This document shows, piece by piece, positions 11,866 to 23,400 of a DNA stretch of 64,000 nt. A model generated the notes under the pieces. It saw nothing but the letters and a program-made list of their open reading frames with translations. It had not been told where the DNA came from and did no database searches. The DNA is from Larimichthys crocea (lineage: Eukaryota > Chordata > Actinopteri > Sciaenidae): positions 4,616,241-4,680,240 of the forward strand of contig NC_040033.1 of NCBI RefSeq assembly GCF_000972845.2, in the 5' to 3' direction. The translations under genes were made by a program, and so were the position numbers. Numbering within the stretch: the first letter of the stretch is position 1; each line of letters begins with the position of its first letter.

Positions 11866-14035
11866 CAAAGCTGATGTAGTATACTAGTCTATTCATACTC
11901 ACAACATGAAAAATCCCTTGGATACAGGTGTAAAGGCATTACAGCCCCACAGAGCAGCTCCTGTGGTTGTCTACGGTTAGTTTTGTTCTTTCTTTTCATC
12001 AGTAACATTAAATTAAAGCAGTGCACTAATGTACGGTGGCTAATTCTGAACTTTTGTGAATGTTGAAAGAGAAGATTTCTGTGAATGATCAATGGCTGGT
12101 AAACCTCACATAGAAACCTTTCAAGGCCTAAAGGTCAGTTCTTGTTTTCATCATAACTACTTAAACGTGTTGCACAGCCACGTGGAAATCAAAAGTGTTT
12201 ATAGCTGTTCAGAAGAGCCGTGCTTGAAACAGAATAAACCTGCTGTGATATAAATGTGGGGATAATAGCAGGCAGCCTCTCCTGGAAAATACTCGGAGTG
12301 TTGCACTCTTGTTGTTTCTACAAAATGTGATAGAAATGAAACCGAGCGAGAGCGAAGAGTTCAGTCCCTGCTTACTTTCTCACCTCGACACAGCTGGTCA
12401 GAAATATCAGATATATGACAAGGGATGAGGTTTCCAAAGGTATTCAACCATCAACAAGCAACTGTGAGGAAGATTTAATGGCAATGGCTTTGAGTATATT
12501 CCAGTTGGGACCAAAACGGTGGACCAGCAGAGCAATACTTCGATTCAATTCTTAATACTCACTTTCATCCTCATCCTAAAGATGGCATCATTTGGTTCAG
12601 TTTAATGAAATATTGTGTAAGTGTTGCATTGGGACAAGCAAATGGGACTTCTTTGATCAGTTAATTATGAGACGTTAATGATGGAAGCCTTGTCAAGTTG
12701 ATACATTTCCAAAAGCAAATTGGCAACAGAGGGAATCACATAGACTGCTACAGGACTTTGTGTTGCGTTGAATGTGAAATTACGAGAGGGAACACAATCG
12801 TGAAACGGTGTGAGGGAATGTCTGAGGAACTGCTATCTGATTCGATGCTCTTATTTTCCACCCTATCTTGCTAATTTTATTTCTCGTGCATAATCCATTT
12901 CCAAAGTGGGCTAATTGAATTTTCATGAGATTATAGTGCCCTTCCCAAGTATGCTTAATTCCTTGATGCTCCATTCTCTGTGTACTGTTTGCAAATGTGC
13001 CTTGTGCCATCACTCATTTCTTATTAATGCCTATTAGGATGGTAATCACAGGCCTCATTATCTGTGGAACAAAACAGCAGCGGCTCAGCGGTGTCTGACG
13101 GCAACAGACCACAGTTTGAACCAATATTTGACCAATCGAAGCAGTTTGACTCGCACCGAATGATGAACGGGTCAAAAATCTAGGAAATAAATTTACATAA
13201 TGGCTTCCTAAAAAAATAATTAACAAGGACTTTTGAATGGCAGATTCCAGTGTTAGATGTATAATTCATGAGAAGAGGTTCTGATCGATGAAGAGCTGGG
13301 AGCTTAGCAGGTATTATCGATAGAAGACAATACAGCGATAACTGTTTTAAATGTAATTCTTTTATAGTGTTAATGGCACAAATAATGAGCGTGTTGCTGA
13401 ACCTTTCTGTGGCATTTTCAGAATAAATGAAGCAAAATGTGACACGGGATGAGACTGCACTTGCAGTGACTGGTGTCAACTCTGGTGGTGATAACTCTCG
13501 GATATATAAAACACACTGATATTGTAGCTTGGTGCAGGACACTGCCACAGAACTGAAGCTTGATGTTACTTTATGTATTTTTCTATCAGTCAACACCCTT
13601 GCATTGCCTGCCATGTCTACAAAAGTACAGAATACTCTTATATATCTGTCTGAATATTTTTTGTTTAACCCCCCCCTCCCAAACTGTTTATGAATTGTTT
13701 TTCAAACTAGCCTGAACAAACTTTCTCATGCGTGCATCTGGCAGCAGTTGCGCTCCGCGGGAGGCTGATTAATAGATGCACGATCACAGCAACTTCGAGT
13801 CTTTTCCAGTCGAAACTGAGGAATTTCACAGTAACAGCGATGCACTGGTTTTAGGACAAGTTTTACATATTTATACATATTCACATTCGTTCTAACCCTA
13901 ATTTCCATGTTTAGAGGAAGAATGAATGTTGGGCGTGTAGGAATATGTCAAATAGGTTCTACAACCTGAACAACAAAATAGGCTGTTTGCCATCATTTAT
14001 TATCTTTTTGCTGATTTCCAACCTATGGTTATGGC
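11866..14035. other. Gene-free stretch with a repeat-poor block
   Basis: No gene is supported. About 12880-13080 is complex sequence with no simple repeats and several AT-rich homeodomain-like cores (GCTAATTGAA, TTATTAATGCC), a plausible but unproven regulatory block. The minus-strand frame at 13180-13614 (144 codons) has no recognised domain and starts without context. A C run lies near 13670. Confidence 0.4.
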
Positions 14036-14110
14036 TTGGTTAGGTTTAGGCAGCTAAGACTACTTGGTTAATGAAATAGTCTGTATTCCCACAATGGTTA
14101 ATTTTCCTCT
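14036..14110 (+). repeat. GGTTAGGTTTAGG-type dispersed repeat, copy 1
   Basis: GGTTAGGTTTAGGCAGCTAA at about 14039 resembles TTAGTTAGGTTTAGGAAAAG at about 37413. Such degenerate TTAGG-rich stretches belong to an interspersed repeat that is common in perch-like fish. The copy is short and its limits are uncertain. Confidence 0.4.
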
Positions 14111-14503
14111 GATGTCGCACTGGAAAACAGTTATACGACATTTGAGCTCTTCACCCTGAGTCATATAAAAGTATCTCGTTTATCATTTCACTGCATCCTG
14201 ATTGATCAGCAACTGAAAAGTCAATGGATAGTGTAAATCCTCAAGGACACTGGATCGTATTTCAAGGTTCTACATTTTATAACTCGTTAGCATTGACCCA
14301 CTTTCTAGTTGATAGCGTCACTGGGACAAAGATGATTCACATTCGAACCATACAACATCCAGCCAAATACTAAGTTTGAACCCAGTCTTGTCTTGTGTGT
14401 CACAGGCAACGGTCATTATTATTTTCATAGACAGAAGAGGTCGACCAGCGCTGTTGCTTTTCTTGTTAAGATAGTCGCAAATTGAAAAATTCAGAAAGTC
14501 GCC

Positions 14504-14705
14504 AGACAAGAGTAAATCTGGGACTGACTTTTAGTGAGAGCTTGGTGTAATAAAAGGCTGAAAGACAGACACAGATCTGGGTTTCTTGACGTTGGACTAG
14601 TGAGTAATATTGTCTGGCTGCTGTGTCTTGTGTTGCTGACTTTGCTAGTTATGATAATAAATACACGTGTACAGCTGTCTATATTTAAGTCAGTGGTATT
14701 GCACC
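14504..14705 (+). repeat. Unnamed dispersed repeat, copy A
   Basis: AAGAGTAAATCTGGGACTGA, then CTTTTAGTG, GAGAGCTTGGTG and ATAAAAGGCTGAAAGACAGA recur in the same order at 45575-45660. Further shared blocks follow, including a TGGACTAGT(G/C)AGT segment and GTCTATATTTA. A minus-strand fragment of the family lies at 30592-30726. No coding potential or terminal repeats are visible; its class is unknown to me. Confidence 0.75.
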
Positions 14706-15169
14706 CCCTAATTTTTAAATAATCACACTTTAAATCAACAGCACAACATGCACTTTTAGATAACAGACCTCACACTGAGGTTAGAAACAAACTGAAGACC
14801 TCACAGTAGTTTATTGACAAGTAAAAGAAACATCAATCTACTTTATGCACTTAACCAGGGTGAGGTACAGTGAAAGGCAAGAGGCTCTGTTCGCAGATAT
14901 TGAAAAGCATTATAAATAGCCTGGGAGTTTCCATATAATGGTGCTTTCAGTAAGAATGTGCCAATAAAGCCATCTCTGGTATCATAAAGAGGGCAGGCCT
15001 GCCCTCTTACAGACCGGCTTTACTGAAATGGATCCAGCAGCCGGAGCTCCTTTTCAAAGACGAGAAAATGAAATACATCCAATTGAACTCTGAAATTTCG
15101 GTCCGCTCCCATGCTGAACTCCCCTCCTACATTTTCTTTTTTTTTCACACATGATCAGTTTACCCTAAT
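14706..15169. other. Gene-free stretch
   Basis: Nothing recognised. The GAGGGCAGGCCTGCCCTC palindrome near 14990-15007 is a perfect 18-bp inverted repeat with no spacer. No exon signals. Confidence 0.45.
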
Positions 15170-15360
15170 GTGAGTAATGTAATTGCTGCTTTCCTTGCTA
15201 TGGTTTCCACCGCAGCACTCGATTCTCCACTGCAGCAGCAGCAGCAAGACAGGAAACGACATTTGCATTTCCTGTGGTATGGATTAGTAAGCGAGCAGGG
15301 CCCGGTGGTATAAAAGGCGAGCATTTTCCGATACATCAGCTCGAGGCCTTTTAATTACTG
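15170..15360 (+). promoter_or_regulatory. Candidate promoter/enhancer module: octamer plus TATA box
   Basis: A perfect octamer ATTTGCAT (15261-15268) lies 48 bp upstream of TATAAAAGG (15309-15317). Between them is an OTX-like GGATTAG (15281-15287). A short CAG tract precedes the octamer (15231-15246). The surroundings are complex and free of simple repeats. Octamers bind POU factors, and TATAAAAG is a strong core-promoter element. I see no convincing coding exon just downstream, so this may be an enhancer, a non-coding RNA promoter or chance. Confidence 0.35.
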
Positions 15361-15604
15361 CGACCACTATTATCTTTAGCTTCTGTGGGTTTCTTCCTTT
15401 GTCTTAAATAAAGTGTGCTGCCTCGGGCTCAGAGCTGTGGGTTCAGCAGCAGCGTTAACACAAGGTTAGTTACAGACACAGTTCATCTGAATTCTGTGCT
15501 CTCATGCAAACACTTTCATCTCGGTTTACTTATTTATGTAACACTGTCATGCCTGTATGACAACTAAAACAGTCACAAATTACAGTGCAGCAAGTCAGCA
15601 TCAT

Positions 15605-15860
15605 GGGTCCATGGATGACATTGTTGGTCTATCATTACCACTTTGGTCCAAAGTGGAATATTTCAACAACTACTGGATGTATTGTCATGAAATTTTATAC
15701 AGGTGGTTATGCTCCCCTGCGGATGAATCTTACAGACATTGACAATCCCCTGATCTTTCCTCTGGTGCCTCCCTAAAGTTCACTTGTAGTGAAATAACTA
15801 ACAACTCTTGGACTGACTGTCAGCGCAACCATCAGGTCAGAAATGTGTCCAACAGTTTGG
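15605..15860 (+). repeat. Dispersed repeat of the CTCAACAACT family, copy 3
   Basis: ACCACTTTGGTCCAAAGTGG, ATTTCAACAACTACTGGATG and TTGTCATGAAATTTTATACA appear in the family order, followed by a CCCCTGATCTTTCCTCTGGT block. The match to the copies at 5438 and 37575 is clear by eye. The two short overlapping reading frames here are products of the repeat. Confidence 0.7.
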
Positions 15861-18118
15861 TTTATTTCCATTCACCTCAACCTGACTTTGTGTTTAGTAC
15901 GAATTCTCGCGTGCTAAACTGGTGGTGAACATTGTTAACGCTACACTTGCCTAAAATCAGTATGTTAGAATCATCATTGTGGGTATGCTGTCATGAATTG
16001 GCATGTACAAACAATGAAGTCCAACTCAGGATGAAGAGTAATAACTTGGGTGATCGTCAGCCTGAGATGTCTCAAGAAAAAAAGGTGTAATTTCAACAAT
16101 GTGTCTGTTTTACCAATTCCTCAAACATGCCAACAATTCGTTTATCTTCTCACTTCTTGCAAATTTGTTCATTTTTCGCCATGATGAGTACTGCTGGCCT
16201 CTCATTTAAATTTGTGAAAACATAGGAACTGGTCCATTTTTTTATTTTCTTCTTGAAAACACTGACACTGTCAGAAAGGAGAAAAAGTGCACCGACTGCT
16301 CCGGCATAAACAGCAGCTGATGCCTGACAGCGACGTGTCACATAGCCTGTACGTAAACATGTGGGATCTATAATACCATATCCAGCAGGGACTGCTACTA
16401 TTATTAGGATAGTGAGATCCCCAATGCACAAGTCAGGAATAGAAAGTACATTTAATTGAAAAATTGGAAATCTAACACTTTGCAAGGTCACCCAATGGGT
16501 TGAATTGGATCCTTTGGTGGGCTGGTTCTGATGGGGATGTCTTAAGTTTTGCAGGTATTTGCTCAGAAACCAACCCATTGGATGAATGGCATTAGATCAG
16601 GGACTTACGAAATGTGAAATGATATGTAAAAGCACAAGTAAGTAAAAATCCCTATTGAAGGTCTTAAACGTAGACATTAATATGGAATGATAATACATAT
16701 TACAACTTTCTCTCATCCCAAATTAAGACATTACAATACCTAGTTGGCCCAATCCTTGAAAGCTTGATTAGATTAGATTAGCTGTTTCTGGCTGTTACTC
16801 CTGAGGCTGTCATTAACATTACTTTAAAACACCCACTGACTAATCATATTGCTTTATTATGAATAAATCCCATTCCACAAGAAAGTAGGAAGACGTTGTC
16901 ATCACTGTATAAATGCCATTTATTATCAGCGTTAGAAGCTCCAGTCCGACACCGATATTTGCGTCCTTCACTATCACTAATTTGGGACATTTAATCGTGG
17001 CTGTGGAGAAATATTATATTTGTCTGAATAAGGTAAAGCTCAGCAGAGAGCTGTGAACTTTGGCTCCCTTAAATTAGATTGAAAAAAGGCATCTGCTTCA
17101 CTGGAGACACTAAACAGGATGACGCCACCAGCTGTCACACATCTGTGTCAGGTTTTACAACCCATTGTGCAATATGATGAGAGAAGGTGTCAACACAGCC
17201 TCGAGCAGTGGATGAAATATTAAGAGGAGGAATGTGGAGTGTAATACATATATGTCCAAAAGTAAAATTCAGTGTGAAATAAAAGCTTCTTTTGATTAAC
17301 CAGAACAAGCCGTCAATGAAAATGACGTGTCGTACAACTTTAGATTTCATCTCTTGTAGAGACTAAGATATGTTCTTGCATAAACTGACTTTCAGCAGTG
17401 AAAATGGCTCAATCCAAACACTGTTTACTCTTCCACACTCGTCGTAATGATCTGAGCATTTCTCCTCTTCTGCAGCGAGTAAAGCTTCGTATCAGTTTCT
17501 GAAATTTAAATCAAGGCCTGTCATGTCAGTTTGGATAAATACAAACCAGAAAACTGCAAATATTTTCTCTTCAGCTCCCTTCAAGCTGCACTAAAGACAC
17601 CACAACTCGCTGTTCTATGAAGCATGAGTTCAGTATGTGCTAATTGACTACACACCATGCAAAAAAATAAATGATGGTATGTCTTATCATACGATTGTTG
17701 CTCACTGATAATGTTCTAAAGCATCCGCGGCTTCCTTGCTGCATCTGTTTCCTCTACAGAGAGGAGAGACTTCACTGGAACTAAGGGGATTGGACAAATT
17801 TAATCAGCAATGGTTGCATCTGTTTCCCGCAATCCTGGCTCGACTCTTGAAAAAGTCAAGGCACTGCCACTGTAGCTTGAAACACACTTACTGTAAGAAG
17901 ATCACTGATGCAGTTGTCTCCAAGCTGCGTGGGCGGAGTGGATGTACAACATCAGTTCCAGAGAAGTAATATGAATGAAAATTACGTAACTTTATTTTTA
18001 CAGCAGTTTTCCACCACATTCAAGTTTAACACCTCTCTCACATCAGACAGATCGACCTGTCATTGGAGGTGTAAGAATTTCTCAATTCTATGATGCAGCA
18101 CTTTGCAGACGACGAACA
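15861..18118. other. Gene-free stretch
   Basis: No supported gene. The longest frame is 142 codons on the minus strand (16150-16578); it is hydrophobic in the middle but matches no family that I know. A short GATTA tandem lies near 16768. Otherwise unremarkable AT-rich sequence. Confidence 0.4.
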
Positions 18119-18262
18119 TTCAATCAATCAATCAATCAGATTTTATTTGTATAGCCCAAAGTCACAAAGTACATTTTGCCTCGGAGGGCTTTTCAATCTG
18201 TACAGGGAGTGACACCCTCTGTCCTTAGACCCTCGGTTCGAGTGAGGGAACGTTCTACATTG
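18119..18262 (-). mobile_element. 3' tail of a non-LTR retrotransposon-type repeat with (TTGA)n end
   Basis: The + strand reads TCAATCAATCAATCAGATTT, then ATTTGTATAGCCCAAAGTCA, GCCTCGGAGGGCTTTTCAAT and CTCTGTCCTTAGACCCTCGG. Read on the minus strand this is the familiar 3' end of a teleost retroelement that terminates in tandem TTGA. The copy is strongly 5'-truncated, as LINE-type insertions often are. The exact clade is not decided. Confidence 0.7.
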
Positions 18263-20133
18263 ATGCAGCGAGAGTCGACTATAATTTTGTGTAGGCTGAG
18301 GTTGTGCTAACTTAGATTTTTCCCTGGCCTCAGTTGGACTGTGAAGTTGCAACTTAACAATGTAACTTTACAATGTTAGGCATGCATTTGTGACTTTGTT
18401 TGGAAAGGAGAAGCTGTTTTGCCATATAATTAACATGAAAATACCATGTGAATTCCGTATAAGATGAAGGTTTTGTCATGAAATATGACAGTTTTACTGC
18501 ACAATCAAACAGTCTACTGTTAAAATCTTACTTTCCACATAGATTCCCTTAAAGTGCTAAATAAATAAAAGTTTCACAATAAAATATGACTGTGTTTTAG
18601 TTTGACACCTGCGTTTGACAAGTCAGTTTTTGCCGTGAGAAGCTTTGACACTGAATTTCAAAATAAAGCATGTGGTTTTATGAACAAGTCACATTCCATT
18701 AAATTACATTCATGTAAATTTTAAATGGATACATTAATGGAAAGATTGTGAAATATGGTTATCATACAGTATGTTTTGGGAAAGGCAGCTGAAACACTAA
18801 TTCTGTGCAGGTTGGTGAACTTTTCTTTTGCCTTGCCATACGTCCTCCTGCAGTGGCAGTCAACCGTAACATTGGTAGAAAGCCGGGTGCAGAATTTTCC
18901 ATTGTGTACGTAATTCGTCAGGATACTTAGTTTTCCATCCGGCAATCAAACCACCATGGCAACGATTGATGGCCAACCTGCTCCACCACCTGAGCTACAG
19001 CCAAACTGCAGCATGAAAACCTTCAATCACAAAGATGAAAATCACCAAGGCTGAAGTTTTTCACATAAAAACAGTGAGAAAAAAGTAGATTTAACATTTT
19101 TTTTTGGTCTGCAAATGTGAAATGACCCCTATCCTGTGTTACCAGATGATTTCTGATTGTGCCAGCAGTGTTTTCTTCTTGTCTTCATTACGCCGTCAGC
19201 AGCACTGAACCTTAACTTGGGTCCCTGTGCAATTTCTGTCCGGCTTTATAACGATGTCATGAAATGAACTTTTCTCGCAGAACTGCATCTCTGCTGGCTT
19301 CACATCAACTTTGGCCCTGAATGACACGGCCCACTGTGGTAAAATAAAGACTTCACAGCAGTATGTGGCCTGCTAATCTGTTGTCAAAGGTTACGGTAAA
19401 GCCAAGTCATTTAACGGCTCATACACCCACACGGACACAGAGAAAGTTTCTGTAAAATATAGTATTTCTTTGGTGTGCATTGAAACATGAGCAGACCAAA
19501 TCTATGTTTATTTGATAAATGATGTTCTTTGGAGGTCTGAGGGCTCTTATGTCTTGAGTGCTTTTCACTGGTAATTTAGGAAAGAGGTACTTAGATGTGT
19601 AATGTACAGTATGTCAGCAGGAGAGGACACACCTCGGGGAACTGACAGTCCACTCACCCTCTCTTCACACTTTCTTTGGGATGTCGGCTCCATAATGGTG
19701 TTTAGCCGGGGGGGTTAGGTAACAGGAACACTGCCACAAAAGCTCAGTACACTCTCACACACTGTGTGTCACTGTAGGCTACTTCTTGGTCTGATTCAGC
19801 TGTTTGTATTTCCACTGCTTCATTGTTAGTGATTAATATGTATATTTTTTTCAACCTGTCACTTTTTCAACCTTTCCCAACTTAATTCGCCGTTGAGTTT
19901 TATTTGGCTCCAGGCACCTGGGGCGCTACTCCCCAAGTAATTAGACAAGTATCTTCACAATAACTCCTACACTGCAGTGAGACTGGCATACATCCAGTGC
20001 TTAACTGTCCATGTGCATGTTCCAGAAATATACGTGTGATATATTAACAAACATTAGCTCATAAATTAACGAATTCTGATGTTAAACGACACATGTAACA
20101 CTAATGCAGCATGACAGCAGAGCAGCACTCTAT
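18263..20133. other. Gene-free stretch
   Basis: No gene or long repeat recognised. An X-box half-site (CCATGGCAAC) lies at about 18955-18964. A run of G lies near 19709. Reading frames are short and context-free. Confidence 0.45.
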
Positions 20134-20485
20134 CACTGTGGTGGAATGTAACTAAGTACATGTACTTAAGTACAACAAATATACTTTACTTGAGTGTACT
20201 TCTAATCTACTACATTTCAGGAGAATATCAGACTTTTCACTACATTTATGTGACACAGAGTTACTAGTGTTTCTGGATATCTTCCTTCCTCTCCACATGG
20301 TCTTATCTTGCATTTGTAAATAGTGTTTTTTATTGACAATGTTTTGAAGTGTTCCCAAGCCTTGACACAATCCTTTGACGAGTCAAAGGTGTTGGTTTTT
20401 GGTCTTTCCTCTTATGTACAGACTTAAGACCATGGTATTTCTACTTTAACTTAAGTAAAGGAGCTCAGTGCTTAATCCACCACTG
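20134..20485. mobile_element. Probable non-autonomous DNA transposon with GTGGTGGA termini
   Basis: The left end CACTGTGGTGGAATGTAACT and the right end TTAATCCACCACTG are inverted relative to each other (GTGGTGGA against TCCACCAC). Inside are AAGTACATGTACTTAAGTAC, CTACTACATTTCAG and ACTTTAACTTAAGTAAAGGA, typical of a miniature element that is abundant in teleosts. I found no matching target duplication in the flanks, so the ends may be off by a few bases or mutated. Confidence 0.65.
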
Positions 20486-23400
20486 GCGGCTACACATTGC
20501 ATTCAGGTGCTGTATTGTGTGTAGCTCACTCGTGCTTTGGCAGTCCAGCACACAATAGCTCCAGTTAAGCACATAACATAGAAGAAATTAGACTTTGAAT
20601 CTTGGTTGTGTGTGGCTGGATCATTTCCTGTGAAGACAAACCAGAGTGTTTTTGATCTGGTGTTTGGTTTGTTTGTAACTTTTAAATATAATGGTTTAAG
20701 AGTTTAGCTAGATTTACACAGCAGAGCCTGCCAGTAAGAATCCAGAAATGAACCGGGGGTCTCGCTTCACAATGCCTTGTTGCTCTGTAACAATGTCACA
20801 CTATTTTTGCCTCTCCTTAAACAAACACCTGACACAAAAACATGATTTTACACGTGGGAGTTCCTTTCAGGCTCCAAACAAAGAGTCAGTTTGAGGATGA
20901 AGAAGAAGATGAAGGCTGTATAAGACTGGCAGCAAGCAAAGTGATCAAGGGAATGTTTATTGCATAACTGTAATAATATATGTGAAGTGGAAGTGGAACG
21001 AGTTTAATTATCTTTAAAGGACGTGTTTTATTCACCCTTAATGTGATAAGTAACATCCACTCTGAAAAGTTAAGACAAAATCAGCTGGGAAACTGGGAAA
21101 TTATGGTGGTTAATTTCTATCCTTTAAATATTTAGCCTCAAACATTTTCTCTGGGCCAGCTTCTGCCTAATGAGTGTGGATTAGGTTCAATTGGAGCATC
21201 TCTAATGAATACTAAATGAGCCGTGTCTCCCACAAGTTTCCTGTAATGACGGGATATTCGGCTTAACTGGTTGGAAAAGATCGTTGACCACTGATGGGTC
21301 TCTTGAAAAGAAACTCCAAACTGAACGCAGCCTCTGATTATTTAGTTTGTTTCTGACCGTCATCAAAGAGGATTGTAATGATAAAAACCAGATTTAAGTT
21401 TCTTTTTTGTTCCTGAATCTGTGATTTTTCATTTACAGGACAGCGTCTGTAACTTTCACACCTTCCGTCTGACTTTTGTTTACCAAGGAAACTCTCGCAA
21501 GTTGACTGCTCTTAATATAGCTTCAACCCAACGGCATAAAAAAAATAAGAAAAATTACTCATATCCACCGCTGGTAGATCCCCCAACATTGTCTGCAGCC
21601 TGGGAAGAATAAAGTGTGTGAAATAAATCAAAGCTGTTTTTGCATGGATAAAAATACACTGTTATCTGACTTCTCAGTTGCAGTCTTTGACCTGTGGGAT
21701 ATTTACACTTCAAACGTGTCTACCTTCCAACAGCCGTTATTCCTAGTGGGGGTTGGGTCTTCTGCGCACAGGTTAGACCCTTGAAGAAAATAAGGCAGAA
21801 CTGTTTGGATCATCCATCCTCCCTCCGGATGACTGTACTGCCAAATAACCTACCCAAGCTGAGAAAAGGGACACGCAGCAGATAATTAGAGCTGAGAGTT
21901 GACATGCCTACGCTTTCAAATATTTATTGAAGGGAAATTTAAGATTATCTCCATTATCCAAACTGGGCAACATGTATTATTTCTGCAAAGATCTTCTTCG
22001 GATAGCATCTCTGCTCTGTGCAGGGCCTAAAATGTCACTCCAGTTTCCATAAGTAACAAAGAGATGAGAGTATTAGCAGTCGACTGCCCGTCTCAGATGC
22101 CATTATGGCTCCCGGAGGAGCCATTACGGGAAGGAGAGAGAAACAGCAACGGAGGAGAAGATTGCCATTACTCACCTTGAACCGGAGTAAGTGAGGAACA
22201 TCAATTACGCTGACAGAGGTTCAGTCGTCTCAATGTAATTCAAATAGGTGGGTAACAGGGGCGAATTGTTAGCCTATTTGAGACTATTAACGGTAATGAG
22301 CTCTACCTTTACAAGTGGCTAAATGTAAAGAAGCGCATTTCAATCTATTCTCACAAGCTCCTTTTTTAACCTCCGCCCCAGCTCCATGGGCAAAGCCATT
22401 TGTTCTAAAGTTTTCGGTGCATTATTCATTCATAAAGCATTCCTCAGTTTCATTGGGGATACTAGCCTAGAAATCTAAAGTATGAGAGTGCTTGTGACAA
22501 GTAGTTTGGCTGTTTGAATCCCAAACCGGCTCTTTAATTTGAATATGAAGCACTGCGACTTCCCTTAAACTCATTTTTTAATCATTAATTCAGTGAATAT
22601 GGATGTGTGTCACATTCTACTTTTGCAAGACAAAAAAAAAAACAGTTGGTAAAGTTTTGTTATAGTTTTCAGCTTCATCGTGAGTTAATCGTTTGTTGCG
22701 GGTGTCAAAAAAGTGTTTTTTGTCACCTGGATTGAGTGTGTGGCTGCCATGAATATGCGCATACCTCCCAACGTAGATTACGTTTTAGATCATTACTTTG
22801 AATCTCTTTGAATTAAAGCAGCAGCACATGTTCTGATATAATAACCATGAAAGCACTCCAGATGTTCTGATTTCACACATTATGAGGTAAAACAAATCTA
22901 CTGTCAGATGATGGTATGTTCAATTTTATGTTCAAAGTGCAACTGGCACAAAAAGTGATAGTATAAAAGGTTATTTTCTCCGAGACAGCGAAGTTGTGTA
23001 CAAGGTTTTAGGCCAGATTCTGCAGCGAAAAAATGTAACTTTTTCCATTCAATTCAACAGTGGTACTGTGTTTTGGCTGCAGCAGGCCCAGGGTATGCAC
23101 AAAAACGATCAATGCAGCGATCTGCAGCGGAAAGTTGAGCCAGATTCAACACACTGCTTGGGCCAGTCCAACAACAGATCAGCCTGAAGTATCACTGCAA
23201 CTTATCTGAGTGGAGTTAATGGACTATGATGTCAAACAGCGACACAAAGAATGTAAGTGGCCGCTTGAGCAGTTTGGAGGCCCATTCATGTTCCGGGGAG
23301 AGAAACCACACCACTAACGTAACTAACTAACGGGCTCGTCATCACTTTGTTTGTGCTTTTTGGCGAATTAGCACGGTATGTTATAGAGATTTATTGTCAG

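Noticed and set aside
16150..16578. 142-codon minus-strand frame with a hydrophobic middle
   Set aside because: No known family, AT-rich codons without bias, no splice or promoter context; consistent with chance.
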